Positions 1 to 12,933 of a DNA stretch of 64,000 nucleotides are shown here, in pieces. The translations under genes and the position numbers were made by a program. Within the stretch, counting starts at the first letter, position 1, and the number at the start of each line of letters is the position of its first letter. The notes beneath the pieces were generated by a model. That model was not told the DNA's origin. It worked only from the letters and a program-made list of their open reading frames with translations, and did no database searches. The DNA comes from Morinoia aosen (lineage: Eukaryota; Arthropoda; Malacostraca; Amphipoda; Talitridae), in NCBI GenBank assembly GCA_030386875.1, contig CM059572.1, positions 38,375,732 to 38,439,731 of the forward strand. The letters are read 5' to 3'.

Positions 1-1821
1 CTTAGTTTTAACTTCATTTCGATTACAGGAAGTCTGTATAAAAGAGTCACCGGGATCTTTTTAATCTTAACACTCTCCCCATGAACGATCAAGTCTTTTT
101 CAGTCTTCTGAATCTCCCCTCTCACTTCAGCAATAAAGGAGAAGACTTAGGATAGTTTTCGCACGACAAATTCACGGTGAAGTCTAGATGACAGATGTGT
201 TGGGGCCAGGGAGACGTGGGAGGGAGCAGTGCACTTTCTTCCCTCTATCACAGAGCGCATAGCGCTCTCTGCTGTGCAATATGAACATGTCGAGACTCAC
301 TTGTACTGAAACTCTCGCTAGCAAAAAGCTGGCTGCAGGGCTGTCAGAAAACTGCCGAGAGGAAGCAGTATGCTCTCCTTCATTAAACAATGTTAGCGTT
401 GAAAATAAAATTTCCAATGCAGTCACAAACGTAGAAGTATGATGAAAAAATTTAACACGTAAAGATTTAACAATGTGATCATAATTCTTGAAATTCAAGC
501 TGTTCTAGAGATAAGCATTCACTTAATGGAATAATACGGTATATTTTTGGGGGGGGAAATAAGTACATTCTTTGTCTAAAGCAAAACATACAAGGAAAAT
601 TTTGCATAGAACCTTGTAACAGACTGAGCCGCTGACGTGCCGATAAAATATCACTTGACAATTGGTAAAGTGGGTTAAGTTACAAGGTAATATGGCGCAA
701 TGACACGGCAACTCAGAAGCTAAAAAAATAAGGGCTTCCGATAGGTAGTCTGCGCACTCGACGGAAAAGGTTCGGTGAGGGAAGAGGACGCTATAACACC
801 TGAATAATTCAAACGAGCTCACGGGTCTTAGTCGTTCATCTACAAGCTGATAGCAAATTAACTGGGCATCCCCCTGGACCATCCCAAAATTAGACCGCAC
901 ACTGAATAATCGCAAACCCAAAACGCTGTGAGCAAAAGTTTGGATGGGCGCAGCTTGGTAACATATGTATTTGGCAATAATATTACCTGAGGCGCGCTTG
1001 GAGAAAACGTAGTGAGTTAACCTGACGGAAACAGGCCAATACTCCAGAGTATCTTTCATTGATCAAAGAGCACGACCCAGACAATTTAAAATAAACGTTC
1101 TTTGAGTCAAACAATCAATGGCATTCTTTTCAAACGAAAGATAAATTAATACAAATTGCGCTTTGGTCGTCTTCCGAAATTTGGCAACTGGTGCTTTGGA
1201 GAGGCGATCTAGCCGAGCGAACTTTCTTTCAGCAAGTCAAACCGCGGGATGTTTGCTTTGTTATCTCACACTCGAGTGGCTGGTCGTTTGAACTTGCAGA
1301 TGTTTCCCAATACTTGAAGGTTGTTGTTTCGTTGTGGTACAGCCAAGAGAGGAGGCGATGCAACGACACATTTGAGGGCACTTGAGAGCCGTTTTGTGTG
1401 GTCCTATTCTGATTTTTCCTGCGGCCAAAGCCGCCACGACGGATCTAACGGCAAGAGTTTGTCATCCTCTGTGAGCGGTGCAGCAGCAAAAGCAGCAGGA
1501 ATTACTGACTGTAGGGACAAGCAGCGGAAGGGGGAAAAATAATAGTCTGCATGGACTACAGGTTACACTGGTTTGGGTCTAAGAATGACCGCAGTCGTCA
1601 AGGCATATCATCATAAAATCAAAGTTATCATTTTAATGAGACTATTCTCTGCAGGATTTTCCGTTTTTACTGTGCTGTGAGCTTTTCCTGAAGCTTCGCA
1701 ATTTATCGTTAATACTGCGTTGTGAAAAAAGCGCTATCAGTGTATCAAATACCCGTACGTAGAGAACACGCGGTTGAAAACGCGGTAGTGAAGGAACCCC
1801 GCTCTCAGTTTTAGGACGTTT
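1..1821. other. No recognisable gene
   Basis: AT-rich sequence with scattered short open frames. The only one longer than chance comfortably explains is the minus-strand frame at 523-1059, listed separately. A run of eight G is at about 550-556. I see no transposon protein, tRNA-like box or splice-supported exon. Confidence 0.5.
523..1059 (-). CDS. Unrecognised 178-codon open frame, doubtful gene
   Basis: This is the longest non-repetitive open frame in the window: 178 codons from an ATG to a stop. From the AT content I estimate well under one chance frame of this length in the window, so it is mildly unexpected. The predicted protein is rich in Cys, Phe, Tyr and Leu. It has no signal peptide, no clear membrane segment and no motif I recognise; a Cys-containing stretch near residues 130-150 has no zinc-finger spacing. 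No TATA box, splice signals or polyadenylation signal were identified around it. It could be a remnant of an unrecognised transposable element, a terminal exon, or chance. No function is proposed. Confidence 0.15.
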   Translation of the reverse strand: MKDTLEYWPVSVRLTHYVFSKRASGNIIAKYICYQAAPIQTFAHSVLGLRLFSVRSNFGMVQGDAQLICYQLVDERLRPVSSFELFRCYSVLFPHRTFSVECADYLSEALIFLASELPCHCAILPCNLTHFTNCQVIFYRHVSGSVCYKVLCKIFLVCFALDKECTYFPPQKYTVLFH

Positions 1822-2117
1822 ACAAACAAAAACAAAACAAACAAACATCGGCATCTAAGGATGCTTTATGTCCAATCAAGCCTGATACATATCATCTTGT
1901 ATATTGGTTTTTCAAATGCCTTATAACTAACTCCAAGACACCATAACGGTTTCCACTGTAAAGCCGGTACCCATTTCCAACACGTGGGTAGAGTGGGGTA
2001 TTATACTTGAGTTTTCCCTTATATCCAACGGAGAAATCGCCGCGCAGCGCCTGGATTCAAACCCTCGAAACCTTCACAGAAGGGCGAGGCCTTTAGCCAC
2101 TTTGCCACGGCGAGCAC
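1822..2117 (-). mobile_element. tRNA-derived SINE, family B, copy 1
   Basis: A ~296 bp retroposon read on the minus strand. The head begins with GTGCTCGCCG and carries a pol III A box TGGCAAAGTGG and a B-box-like GGTTTGAATCC, spaced as in tRNA. A unique body follows (GGGTACCGGC, then a TTATAAGGCATTTGAAAAACC-like stretch), then the 3' part ATTGGACATAAAGCATCC and a TTTG/TTTTG-rich tail at 1822-1845. The same head, body and tail recur at 45346-45638 (plus) and 57272-57561 (minus). It would be transcribed by pol III and mobilised by a partner LINE. Confidence 0.85.
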
Positions 2118-5100
2118 ACTCTCCAGAGATAGAATTAGGTGCGTTTCAATTCAATTACTTTGCCACACCAGTTCCCCAAGTCGATTTCTAATACGCGACT
2201 TAGTCAATGTGGTAAAAAAACTTCCCTTATGGTTCTTAAACATTTCGATCTGTCGTTGCAATTTTGCATATTTCCCTCGTTTTATCTCATGTGTTGAAAA
2301 AAACTTCCTGCTCACAATCGATGCAATGCGCACTTTTCCTCAAAGGTCATTCCATTTAATTTTTTTTCAAATTTACCTCGTTATTTTCCTGTATGCGATT
2401 TGCTCCCACATTTGATGCGAGCATTTCTGCAAAGACACCATAAGAGATTCCTTTTCAAATTGTTATTGTTACCACAAAGATGGGCAATCAAGTTGAAAGC
2501 AGATTGAAAGCAAAACTCCTCATAATTTGACCGCGCACAAAGAAATGAACAGAAACAATTTAGGTAGAAAAATTAGCGATCAAATACAGGCCACCGCACA
2601 AAATCCCACTAAGGGTTACTAATTTAGCTGCGGCAAGCTTACATCATCTCGAGGGAGTACAGAGTCCCCCAAGGACGCTGAGCGCAACATCGTAATGAGT
2701 ATACCTCCTAAATTAAGAGCAGCTCAGGAGACCATAAATGCCACCGAAGGGCTTCAAGTCTCCATCAAATGCTGGAAAACAGTGCTCTTAATGCACTTAC
2801 ATTGGAAGTATAATTCCTGTGTTTCTCCGCTCCTGTCCCCGTTTTTGCTATGTTTAAATTTTTCAGCTTGCCACATCCCAATTGCAGCATGTCCGCAGCG
2901 GTCACATTTTTCTAAGTCAAACTTTTGGACCAATAATTGACCCAAGGTATGCCAAGTGGCCCATAACTTTTGCAAAACTCAGTCCTGCTTTCGAACGAAC
3001 GTGGGCAGGGCATTTTAAAATATGCAAAGCGTATCCTGCGGACGTACTATCGCCCAAATTTGTGGGGCTTTTTAGTCCTCAAAAAACTGGACTACCGCTG
3101 AAAAAATGAGCATCAGCGTATTCGGGAGAGAATCAGGCAATCCTGAAGGGTTGCCAGACGCGGAGTGTTTAAATTTTAATTGAAAAAATCAAACAGAAGG
3201 ATTTGGGTAAGAAAAGCAGCGCATAGCGCAGGCAACTCGACTGAAACATTTCGCTGCTCTCTGTACTGTTGTACTGCCACAACGATGTCAACTGTTTTGA
3301 AGGCCGGCCCCCTATGCTATGTATGTTTCGAGTGATCGCTGCTAAGTACATATAGATCACGGTAGTCAGTTGAAGAATCAATGATAATTTCGTCGTTTTG
3401 ACGGCGCATATCTGATTCAGGAAGAATTTCTTCAGCCCCACAGAACTAGCATTTCGTTTCTTGACCAGCAGTGATGTGTTAACTTCAGTTCAGTGAGGCA
3501 GGCGACTTTTAAATGCACACTCGCTAGGTGCGGGCGTACGCGAATTCTTTATGTGACATGTCACTAGGATGAGCTGTCTTCTTCACGACCCAAAGGCAGA
3601 GCGTCACATTCTATGTAGATGAGATCTCGGGGTCATTTCTCTCGATCTGCAAAGAGATTCGCTGAAGCATGCAACTCCTTTGGGTTGTAGTATACAACTC
3701 CAGTGTTGTACAAAAGAGAGAAGGCGAGTAAGAGCTTAGGAGAGTCTTCCTGTACAATCGGTTAGGTACCGAAAAATCATTGTTAATGTAGCATACATGC
3801 CGTTGTAAAACAGAGGGACTAACAAAAATTACTTTTTAATCTTTAGAATTCGAGAGCGTTGCACAGCACTAAGCTGCTCGCAAGAGAACTGTAGACATAA
3901 ACTACGAATTTCTTCACTCCAATGCTTAGTGAACTTTTCCCACAACAGCAACGAAAATCGTGAAATTACGCCTCACTCATAAATTAGAAGAGTTTTGCAC
4001 TCAAAAGCAAGAGTCGAACATTCACTGAGAAGAATTGTATATTATTTAAATGAAGTGCCATTAAAACCAGTCGCAGATTTACTGCACGTCCGCAATCTCC
4101 AAAGAGCTACGCTCTCATCACAGGTTTGCTCCACCTAATTAAACCTCTAACTCAATACTGCTACAATTTATTTCGTATAACAATCACCAAATCCGGCGCC
4201 CAATGCGTGAAATTAGAGGATCACGCTATTGCTGGGTCAGCTTGGGTTCCGGCCGACACGAGAATGAATTTCAACAAGCGCAGACTAATCCTAAATAATA
4301 ATGTTATGTAAATCCTCACACGCCCATATTAGACTTAGCTGAGCCCGATTAGAGATGATGATCTAATAGAAAGTGCAGCAGCAACTTTGCCATAAATATG
4401 CTTTAACTCTACGTAATAAAGCTATGGTTAGTCTATTAAACACAAATCTGAGCGCCTACTTCAACTGAATCATAAACATTCGTTAAAACAATCGTTTTAA
4501 ATTTACAATTTTTGTAATAGTAGCCCCAAAACAGCAAATATTTTGAGCCTAAATGGGCTGATTTAGTGCAAAGAACGTCAACGCGGTCATTATTTAGAAT
4601 TTGAGCAAGGATAAGCATGAGTGACTTGCAAATTTCCCCAAGAGGTCCTTCCTCTTCAGTAAAAGTTAGCAGTTTGAGCAGCGGTGATGGAGCGTAATCA
4701 TGCCGTTACGACCGATAAATTTGCAAAGCAAGCTAATAAAATCGGGCGGATAATTTACAGACGACAAGCCGTGAGCGCAGAGGGCTCGCTAGCGCAGGCT
4801 GCAATGAGCAGGCTGCTGGAACGCTCTCAAGTAGCTGGGAAGCACGTAAGCGGCTGGGCGGGAGGCAGTCAGGCATAGGAGAGATGACCAAGGCGTTAAG
4901 TGGACACCCAGCTGAGCATCAGAAGGGTCTTGGCCACAACCTTGCCTCAAACAATTTTCCTGCTAGGCTCTTCAACGAGCTTCAGTTTGTCCAGCTACAC
5001 TATCGCTTTTCACTTGAGCTTTAGTACATGAACATAAAAGCAGTATCTTTGGAAAGGCCCACCTGAACAAGCTTCATAGTAAATATATTTTGTATCAAAG

Positions 5101-6036
5101 AAACTCACAACGTAGCGCAATAACTATAATTCGCGTAATTATAACTAAATTATAACTTTAATTATAACTATAATTCGCGTAATTCTAGCTCTTTCAGTTA
5201 CAATATCAGAGTCGCAACAATCAAAGTAGATAAAGAAACGAGGTAAAATTTAGACCTTAAGGTTATGCTATCTCGTTATTGAAAATGAACATTTAGTGGA
5301 ATAGAAGAAGCAGTTGGGGCGTCGGAGGGTTGTTGAACACAAGCAGCAGAAGTCATTCCTGAGTCACCCGCCAACTGCATAGCAGATTTGGACATGGCAC
5401 ATGAGTTGACAGAGATAAGCAGGTGATGAGCGACAGATGCCTGAACGTTTTAAGTTCACAAGCCTGTCATTCGCTCTATCCGAGTTTTAACCCCTCCTGA
5501 CGGGCTGTCAAAAATGCCTTGGGCCACATCTAACACTCACTGCAAATACTATTGATCGTTAAATACTAGGTTTACTCGTGTGCCACACTTGGAAATAGCG
5601 TGCACGCTTGTCCTTATAGATCTCTCGAAACAATCATTAAAAATTAGAAGCCAGGAGACAATTTGAGGAAATCCACATTTTAAATTTCTGATCAAAATAC
5701 TTGAACTTTATGCGCATTGCCAAAACCAGTTTGTTCCATTTTCTTCTGCTTAGATCGCAAAGGCTTGAATAGTTTTCTGTATAATCTCTGATCGCATAAG
5801 AAATAAAACGAGTTGAGATTCAGCGCGCTCCATTCCATAAATTTCGAGATCCGCACCACAAACTATATCACGGCGGCGAGAGATCTCAGATGAAGGAAGT
5901 GTCTATTGAACAAAATTTAAATAGGTCTTAATCGTCCAAAGTTATAAATATCTCAATATACATATTATGATAATTTTCTTAGCTAAGGAGAGCATCGGTG
6001 TGCAGAAGAAGAAAAAAACTTTGCCTCGAAAAACCT
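2118..6036. other. No recognisable gene
   Basis: About 3.9 kb of AT-rich sequence with only chance-length open frames. A minus-strand frame at 2754-2975 contains a CxxC-x-H-like string, but too little for a zinc knuckle call. A small direct repeat is listed at 5121-5184. A GC-richer patch at 4750-4880 has no recognised content. Confidence 0.5.
5121..5184. repeat. Short direct repeat, 44-bp period
   Basis: The 20-mer TAACTATAATTCGCGTAATT occurs identically at 5121-5140 and 5165-5184, separated by AT-rich sequence of related composition. It looks like a small local tandem duplication. Confidence 0.8.
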
Positions 6037-6410
6037 AGATTCGATTATAAGTTAGTACAAGCCTCTCTAACCACAGTAAAGTTGTCCCCATGAGAGGAAG
6101 GATGAAAGCCCTATTAAGTGTGGAATCGGAAGAAAGAGGAATCTATGCACAAGGTGTGTCTTCACACCCTGGGCATAGAAAGAGCAATATTGGAATAAGT
6201 TTATGAAACAATGTAAAAGTTCATAAAGAAAGTAATAAGTATTGCAAAACTGATAGCAATGAACTGAAAAAATCGAATAAAACAAGCAATCTATTTGATT
6301 TCAACAAAAGAAGACCTACCTAAATTTTTAGCTTGGAACCTCACCTCTTGCTCCTCGGCGCGGTAATTCTCGTAGATGCAATACAAAGTATAGTTGTATC
6401 CTTCTGAAGC
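6037..6410 (-). mobile_element. Dispersed retroposon family A, copy 1
   Basis: One of eight copies of a ~370 bp repeat, given here in inferred sense orientation (minus). The 3' tail side is degraded at 6037-6060. The body matches the other copies, including the segment around the AGTGAACTG motif that is the best-conserved core. The head is decayed (TTGTATCCTTCTGAAG on plus). It lies 83 bp from the mariner that follows. No open frame is shared between copies, so the family is non-coding. Confidence 0.75.
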
Positions 6411-6493
6411 GCTCGAGAAAAAAATCCCCTATTACGTCTCTCGAAGCAAATTTTCCAGCCAGAAAATATAACTAAGCTCATCTGATGAAAATA

Positions 6494-7391
6494 TCAGGTC
6501 GTACAATAAGTTCTATCCGTTTTTTACTAGTACGATAAAGAGAGTGAAAACATATCAAGTAACATTCATTCAATAACATATTCTCTATCGTTAGTAACTA
6601 CTTCTGACCACCTCCTAATCAATTTTTTAATGCCTCGTTCATAGAAATCATTGATTTTTGAATCAAAAAAGATTTACAATTCATTTTCAATATTGTTTTT
6701 TTCTTTCAATGTTTTTCACTTTAAATGATTGTCTAGACTCCTAAAGAGATGGAAGTCTAAAGGAGCAATATCTGGAGAATTGGGCGGATGCATCAATGTA
6801 TCCCATTTCAGCGTTTCAATTGTGTCCAAAGTCATTCGTGCTGTATGCGGACGTGCATTATCGTACTGAAGGATGACGCCCTTTCGATAGACCAAAGCTG
6901 GGCGCTTCTTTTTTAAAGCGGGCTTTAGTCTTTGCAGCTGCTGACAGTACAGTTCTGCAGGACTGTTTGGTTGCTTTGAAGAAGCTCTCAATGAATGATT
7001 TTTCTTATATTCCTCCAAACACACGGTAAAACCTTTTTCGGATGGAATCCTGTTTTTGGTTGTGATTGTGGTCTTGCATGTCGACCTAGCTATTGATGTT
7101 AAAGTCTAATATTGCTGTTCATAATCCACTTTTTGTCTCCGGTAACAAAACTATCCAAAAAATGTGTCTGCAATTGACGGGAACGCAAAGATGCGCCGGC
7201 ATATGTGTTCGGTTGATGGCTCCATATTAAAAAATGATTAAATATCCACAAGTATTTCACTGCAAAGTGTATGGAAGACCACATTGAACTGATTAGCTGA
7301 CAGAATAGATCATAAATTTATATCTTTCTCTGTAATACAAGTTCAAACTTGTTACCACATGAAAACGGCCAGGACTTATGGTAAGACCTGA
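6494..7391 (-). mobile_element. Internally deleted mariner element with both TIRs
   Basis: An 898 bp mariner-type DNA transposon. The left terminal inverted repeat is at 6494-6524 and the right at 7361-7391; 25 of 31 positions match when one is reverse-complemented, with the shared core TCAGGTC..TA..ATAAGT. It is flanked by the TA target duplication expected for Tc1/mariner (6492-6493 and 7392-7393). Complete mariners are about 1.3 kb, so roughly 0.4 kb is missing. The gap falls in the N-terminal DNA-binding half of the transposase. Both ends are intact, so it could once have been mobilised in trans. Confidence 0.92.
6566..7225 (-). pseudogene. Mariner transposase pseudogene (DD34D type)
   Basis: Relic of the cut-and-paste transposase. 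A start-like ATG at 7225 opens MEPSTEHI..RR, the usual mariner N-terminus. It then joins directly to the catalytic core, so about 110 residues of the helix-turn-helix region are lost. Visible core pieces are FVTGDKKW (first catalytic Asp), YDNARPHTA (second Asp) and SPDIAPLDFHLF (third Asp), with exactly 34 residues between the last two, which defines DD34D mariners. The C-terminus FYERGIKKLIRRW..YVIE ends at a TGA at 6566-6568. Two in-frame stops interrupt it after DNHLK and shortly before FFDSK. The protein is dead by deletion and nonsense mutation. The second-to-third Asp region is the least decayed part. Confidence 0.93.
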
Positions 7392-7393
7392 TA

Positions 7394-10300
7394 GGTTCTC
7401 TAACACTCTCCGCTGTCCTATTACCCCAGAATGTGGCTTCTTGCATCATAATAACATAGAACGCGTTACGATCGTTCTCATTCACTCGAAATACGCTAAT
7501 AATTGAAATTTATTATTTAAAAAATGTTAAGCGAAATATTGTAATCCTATTTTATTATTAAATTAAATTAAAACCACTCAACTCATAACAAACCTTTAAA
7601 CTCGTCGTAGCACTTAGAAAAGTCGTATTATAATACGCGAGATGTTAGTGGTATAAATTTTGCAGTGCTTAATTAGACGCTAGCTAAGAGGTGATGTACA
7701 TTTCAACACTGCAGAATTATAACCCTTTGTCATTGACCATCGCTGAACCATCGTAGGTTGGAAATGAGCGAGTAAATCTTCCTTGCTTCTCTGGTGAACA
7801 ATGGTGAAATATATTGCATAGGAGTACAAGTACATCATATTGCGTTTCTTAACTGTCTAATCGAAAGGCATTCAAACACGTTTAACTGATAGTGTTAGCG
7901 AATAAATCGTTAAATTCTCAGTGCTGAGCTCATTAGGCCGTTTCTCTTCAAGGAATCGCTGCAAGTACACGCCTATAATTATGACGTCTCAACTCTAACT
8001 CTCCGACATGGTAACGTGCTAGCCTTCTCTCATTGTCCAGAAAGCAAATTGTTCGAGAATTGTAAATGTCTTCATTATAACTTCATGTAGACAAAATAGG
8101 ACCTCGAGAATTAAACATTTTCAGATAATGCTAAAAATAAGTTCTGGTAAAACTGAAGTACAGAAATGCAATAACTGTGAGAAATCAAATGCCACAACTA
8201 TTCATTCAGAGTTTCACGTATAATTCATAACCGACATAGAAAAAATTTCCGCATCACTACTGCGGACGCTGCGTAAATCCTACGTACAACACGGCGGTGA
8301 CGAAGTCGTCCTCTGGGTCAAATTTGTTGGAAGATTAGAGCGGGGCAAGTTTACTGCGCTGGAGGCGCGCGAGCTGCGGACTGTGTCGCTGAGGCCACAA
8401 CTGCGGCACAAGCGCGACTCAACTTCCGCCCAAATCATCTCAGATAAGCTCCTGCGCAGCCACCGACGGCTCCGTGAGAAATGTGACCGATGTAGATACC
8501 TGAAATTTGTTCTGGTGCACTGACTGATATTTCATGGCCTACAATGGAGAAAAATATTCTGAGAAATGTTTCTCTCTTCCGTGAAAACTCTGTGATGATT
8601 TAAGGCAATGCAGGACAACTGCGGGAAGAACACGCCAAAAAATATGGCGCAAATTTCCTCATCGCACAGGCACAAAAAAATTCAGTACTCAGGAGCGAAG
8701 TTTTCTTCTGATTTAGCTGTATGCAAGACACATAAATATCTAACGTTCACAAATCTAATCTACGAGTTAGCAGATCAAAATATAAAATCTCACAATTCAT
8801 CTGGAATTAGTTTTAAGAGAAAAATGGAGCCTTCGTAGGCACAGAATGCGTTGAATGAGAACATCGTGCAATGTGATGTGAAGAAATGTACGCTTGAAAT
8901 AAAAGGAATTTCAATTACAACAACACTGTACGCCTTTGAGAGATATTCTCAAACAGTGAACTTGACATACAAAGAATAAAACTCACTTTGCATAAGGATT
9001 ATTGCCACAATGTTGAATAATCGCAGTTGTTTTTGGCATACCAAAGAAAGAAGTGCCTCAAGCGATCAGCTTCATGAAGCACAAAATTCATCAGAGAAAC
9101 AAATAGCCTCCAGCTAATAACTGTTGTAAATTACTGATGTAATGAACAGTAAAATTGCGCATTAAAACTTTGTTTGCGTGTACAATACTTGAATCTGCAG
9201 GGTGGACGGATTCCGCTGAAAACCGCTATTTTTACATCAGGTTCACACATGTTACATTGGAAGCTTCAATGCTCGAAAAGTTCAATACGAATTTTTCAGT
9301 TCAATACGGATCGAACACTGATGGAAAACTATAGAAGCCAACTAGATAATTTAGTGAAGAAATTATTTCCATGTATTCTTTTCCTCCAAAATACCAATTT
9401 TCAACAAATGTTGTAATGAGTGGGTGTCAGCGCAACACTAAAGAGCTTTTAAGGCCGTTCCACGCACGGAAGAACGAATAGAACTATTTACATATGAATT
9501 AACACTTTCTAAATCGGGATTGTCTTTAGTACTGTTGACCCTGCGAGTTCCAAAATCAAAGGTTTACCTCCGGTTTGAGGTCACCCGAAACAATGATCAG
9601 TTAACAATACTTAGTTCGATACACGGCAATTTAGGAGCTGGAAATTTCGGTGCATCACTTGACACAGCTCATAAGGAGAACACTATAAAAATGGTAAGTA
9701 TCACAAAATGACGAGAAGATGCGGTGAGAAAAGAAAATGAAAATGAAGAGACTTTTGTAAATGAAGCCATTGAGCGTACCTCTTTCGCAAGCGATTCAAT
9801 TTAAAATCTTGAATAGATTCAGAGAAGCGATTTGTTCTTGCACAAGCTAATAATGTTAACCTGTAAAAATGAGGGTCGGAACAAAAATATCACCGCGATT
9901 TAACTCTTTTATATGACGAATTTAATGTAATTCGTGTTATTCCAAATCATTACCTCAACGGATAATATTTTATCATTATAGCGCACGCGACGAAATATCC
10001 TGTACGCGCTTCAAATCGACTATTGAAGCTATGACGGTGACCCTCAAAAGGGAGAGCAAAAGATGATCTGCCTTTGTGAGTCTCTCGCCTATCTGCGCGG
10101 ATTTCACTCCTGGGATGAAGAGAAAAATTCCAAACCACTTTTCGTGTCTGTGAACATTATTCGCGTCTGTCCTCATACGTGTGCCAAATGTTGCTTGCTA
10201 CCGAAGGCATCAGAACGAGTTTAGTTGTTAAGCCATATTTAGCTTGTGTATTGAAATTTGTTTCTGCATTCGCTGGTTTTTATGACACCATAAACTTATT

Positions 10301-12930
10301 GTGCTTCGGATGCAGACTCTCCGACCGCACTGGGTTGCACGGAAAGAACTAAAAAATTTGTGCCATTGTGATGCCACTCAAATAAATAATCTACTCTATG
10401 TAACAATCCTGAACGTTTAATGTGACTAAAATGGCGGTAAAATGTGAACATACGTACACTAATATCAAAACTACTTATGTTAAGAAACTTTTAAAAGCCA
10501 ATTTGTTGGCATGTATCTCATGTGGGAACTTGGAAAATAAACGTTTTCTTTCTTTTCTTCTTTCTATAAGAATGATATCATAAATAAGAACATAACTGCA
10601 CAAATTCCTATCGCATCTCTATGACGTGAGAAATGTCATACACTTTATATTTCCACTTATAAGTTAAAACACAAAAAAGAATTCACTTAGCACTTCGTAT
10701 CCTCTGTTTTGTACTCTGCCAGAGCACGGACAAAATTAGGCATTGTTCGGCACCCTCTTCCTTGCGCGACACGTGTTGCGGCAGCCCGCAGCGAACGCGG
10801 CGCACCTGCGTGAAGGGCCCTCGGCCCAGCGCCGCCTTGAGGGCCGCCGTCAGGGGAGCGTCAGATGTGCGGGGCGCTTTGATGCATTCAGAGCCTCCCT
10901 CAAGCGCCTCATGATCTCATCATCGCGACAAACAAACAAGAGAAACATGGACCGCCAACGCTTGCTCCCAAATTCATGGGATGCCGGCAGCCCTGCACGA
11001 GACTGCGCGCCATTTCTGAGACAAAGACTCGGATCAAAACCGTCGAGGCTTCACAAAGATGCCGAGAAGAGAAAAGAAGTGCTCTCGAACGAGCGATGAG
11101 ATCCAGTTCTGAGAGCTCTCGATGAACAACACACGGTTCAAGATTATGTTCCCGGCCTGAAATGGACAAACACTTCGTTGTCATCAGGACTTGAGGTTTT
11201 TAGAAGGCCACAAACTTAATCGTCGATGCAGTGCACACACACTTGTGTCACAAGTATTGTTTACAGAAATATATCATATAGATCCTCTCGAGATGTGAGG
11301 CAAATCCAAGAGAAGATTCAACTTCCACGACAGACATCAACAACACTCTTGAGTATGCAAAATTAACCCCTCGCTAAAAAACACTTTGAGTAAAAATGTA
11401 TGAAGCGTTATACAATATTAGCGTTAAAGTTAAGCGTTGAACAATCTACTAAGTGTTAAACGTTAAAATATCCATTATTTATAAAAATATGTAATTACTC
11501 GTGATAAAATGTCACAAAATTTATTCACTCCAGAAAAAAGGAGCAAATTATGAAATCCTGACTCTGTGAAGAAGAGGCAAGGTGACTGAGCGATCTAAGA
11601 CACTCACCGCCCCAAATTGCAAATAGTTCCTCATGGCCACAAGAGTCATGAAAAGACGAACGGCCCAGTTTCAACTCAAGCCTCATGACAATCAACGAAA
11701 CCCCCAAAGGATATCGTCCCGTGTGCTTCAGTAACAAAAAGCATTAAAAAATATTTGAGAGATCTGTAAGGAAAACAGGGAGCAGTGTACGATGCCAGCA
11801 TTCATGAGCCTATCGATTTGTACTTGCAAGTAAAATATTTTAAGTTAGCTGTGCTCAGCTAGTGCGATGCGATCACAATAAAACATTTGTATGCTAGGTA
11901 TTTCAGAAGTCAAAGCAATGAAATTACGTAATAAATGCGTAATTTATGCAGAACATTTTTTAGCTGTTGAATAAACGCACATTCACAGCTAAGAGATAAG
12001 TGTCGCACCTCTGAGAAAAGTGTCGCTTAACAAGACAGTAGCAGCTGTGCACACTTCACAGAATGCGTGCGATAAGTGTTGCCTAAATCTGGAGTCTGAG
12101 TAGCTCGTGGCACTGCGGCAGGATTTCAGCGGCTACTCCAAACCTCGCCACTGATCTTCCTCCATTTGTTGACCAGCCGCTTCTTTATTCAGCGCCTCAG
12201 CCCTGCATAGTGCTGGCCTGATCCTTACCATCTGTCGTGCTAACACTTCTTGCTGCCTGCACTGCAATATTATGCAGCAATGAACGTCACGACTGCCGAG
12301 CCGGAGTTTTTGTTTCCTCGGTTTCTAGAATCATGGTCAAACTTGAAAAAAGCCCCCGAAAATTTGAAGTTCTATTGCAGTGTTCTTGATATCTCGCTAC
12401 ACTAATTGTGGCTCCTGTGAGGCTTCGAAAAGCGGAGCCTAAGTTTAGCTTTTTTTCGAGAAAGTGTTTTTTATTCTTTCGACACTAATTTGTGGATGAA
12501 TTGCAGTTGCACAAAAGAGAACAAAGAAATCTGAGCTACACAAAACACAATGAAAGGAATTGCATATCAGAAAATAAAACATTCTAAAAACCAACTTGGT
12601 AACCTCCGTGCATCAGCGAGTATATCGTGCATCGTCCCGCCATGGTTCTAAGTCATCATTCGTCCGGAAGTAATAAGCCAGGTTTGAGCATTTATATTTT
12701 GATAGGTCAAGTAACTAGACGCATTTGCTTTTACGAAATAAAGGATATAATATTGTAATTCTATGACCAACCATTTTCCTTTTGGATTTCAAGGCTACAT
12801 CATTAGTACCAGCCAAACTGAAATAAAATTGTACAGTGTATCTCTTGCGCTAATTCCAATCCTATCGATATAATTTAAAGCAATTTCAGTGCCTCATGAT
12901 TGCTTGTGCTAAATTTTATCACATTTCCTT
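7394..12930. other. No recognisable gene; two GC-rich patches
   Basis: About 5.5 kb without an identifiable gene. GC-rich islands stand out at roughly 8250-8480 and 10745-10880 and are discussed as findings. Both carry open frames, and in the first the plus-strand frame runs about 99 codons without an ATG. Neither resembles a family I know. The rest is AT-rich with chance-length frames. A small set of GTGTCGC-containing near-repeats lies around 12000-12080. Confidence 0.45.
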
Positions 12931-12933
12931 TTA

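Noticed and set aside
2754-2975. Zinc-knuckle-like CDRCGHAAIG string in a minus frame
   Set aside because: Only one CxxC and a His with no further ligand at the right spacing, and no retroelement protein around it.
10743-11099. 118-codon plus frame, Arg-rich
   Set aside because: GC-rich island effect. The opposite strand is also partly open, and neither shows a known domain or convincing splice pair.
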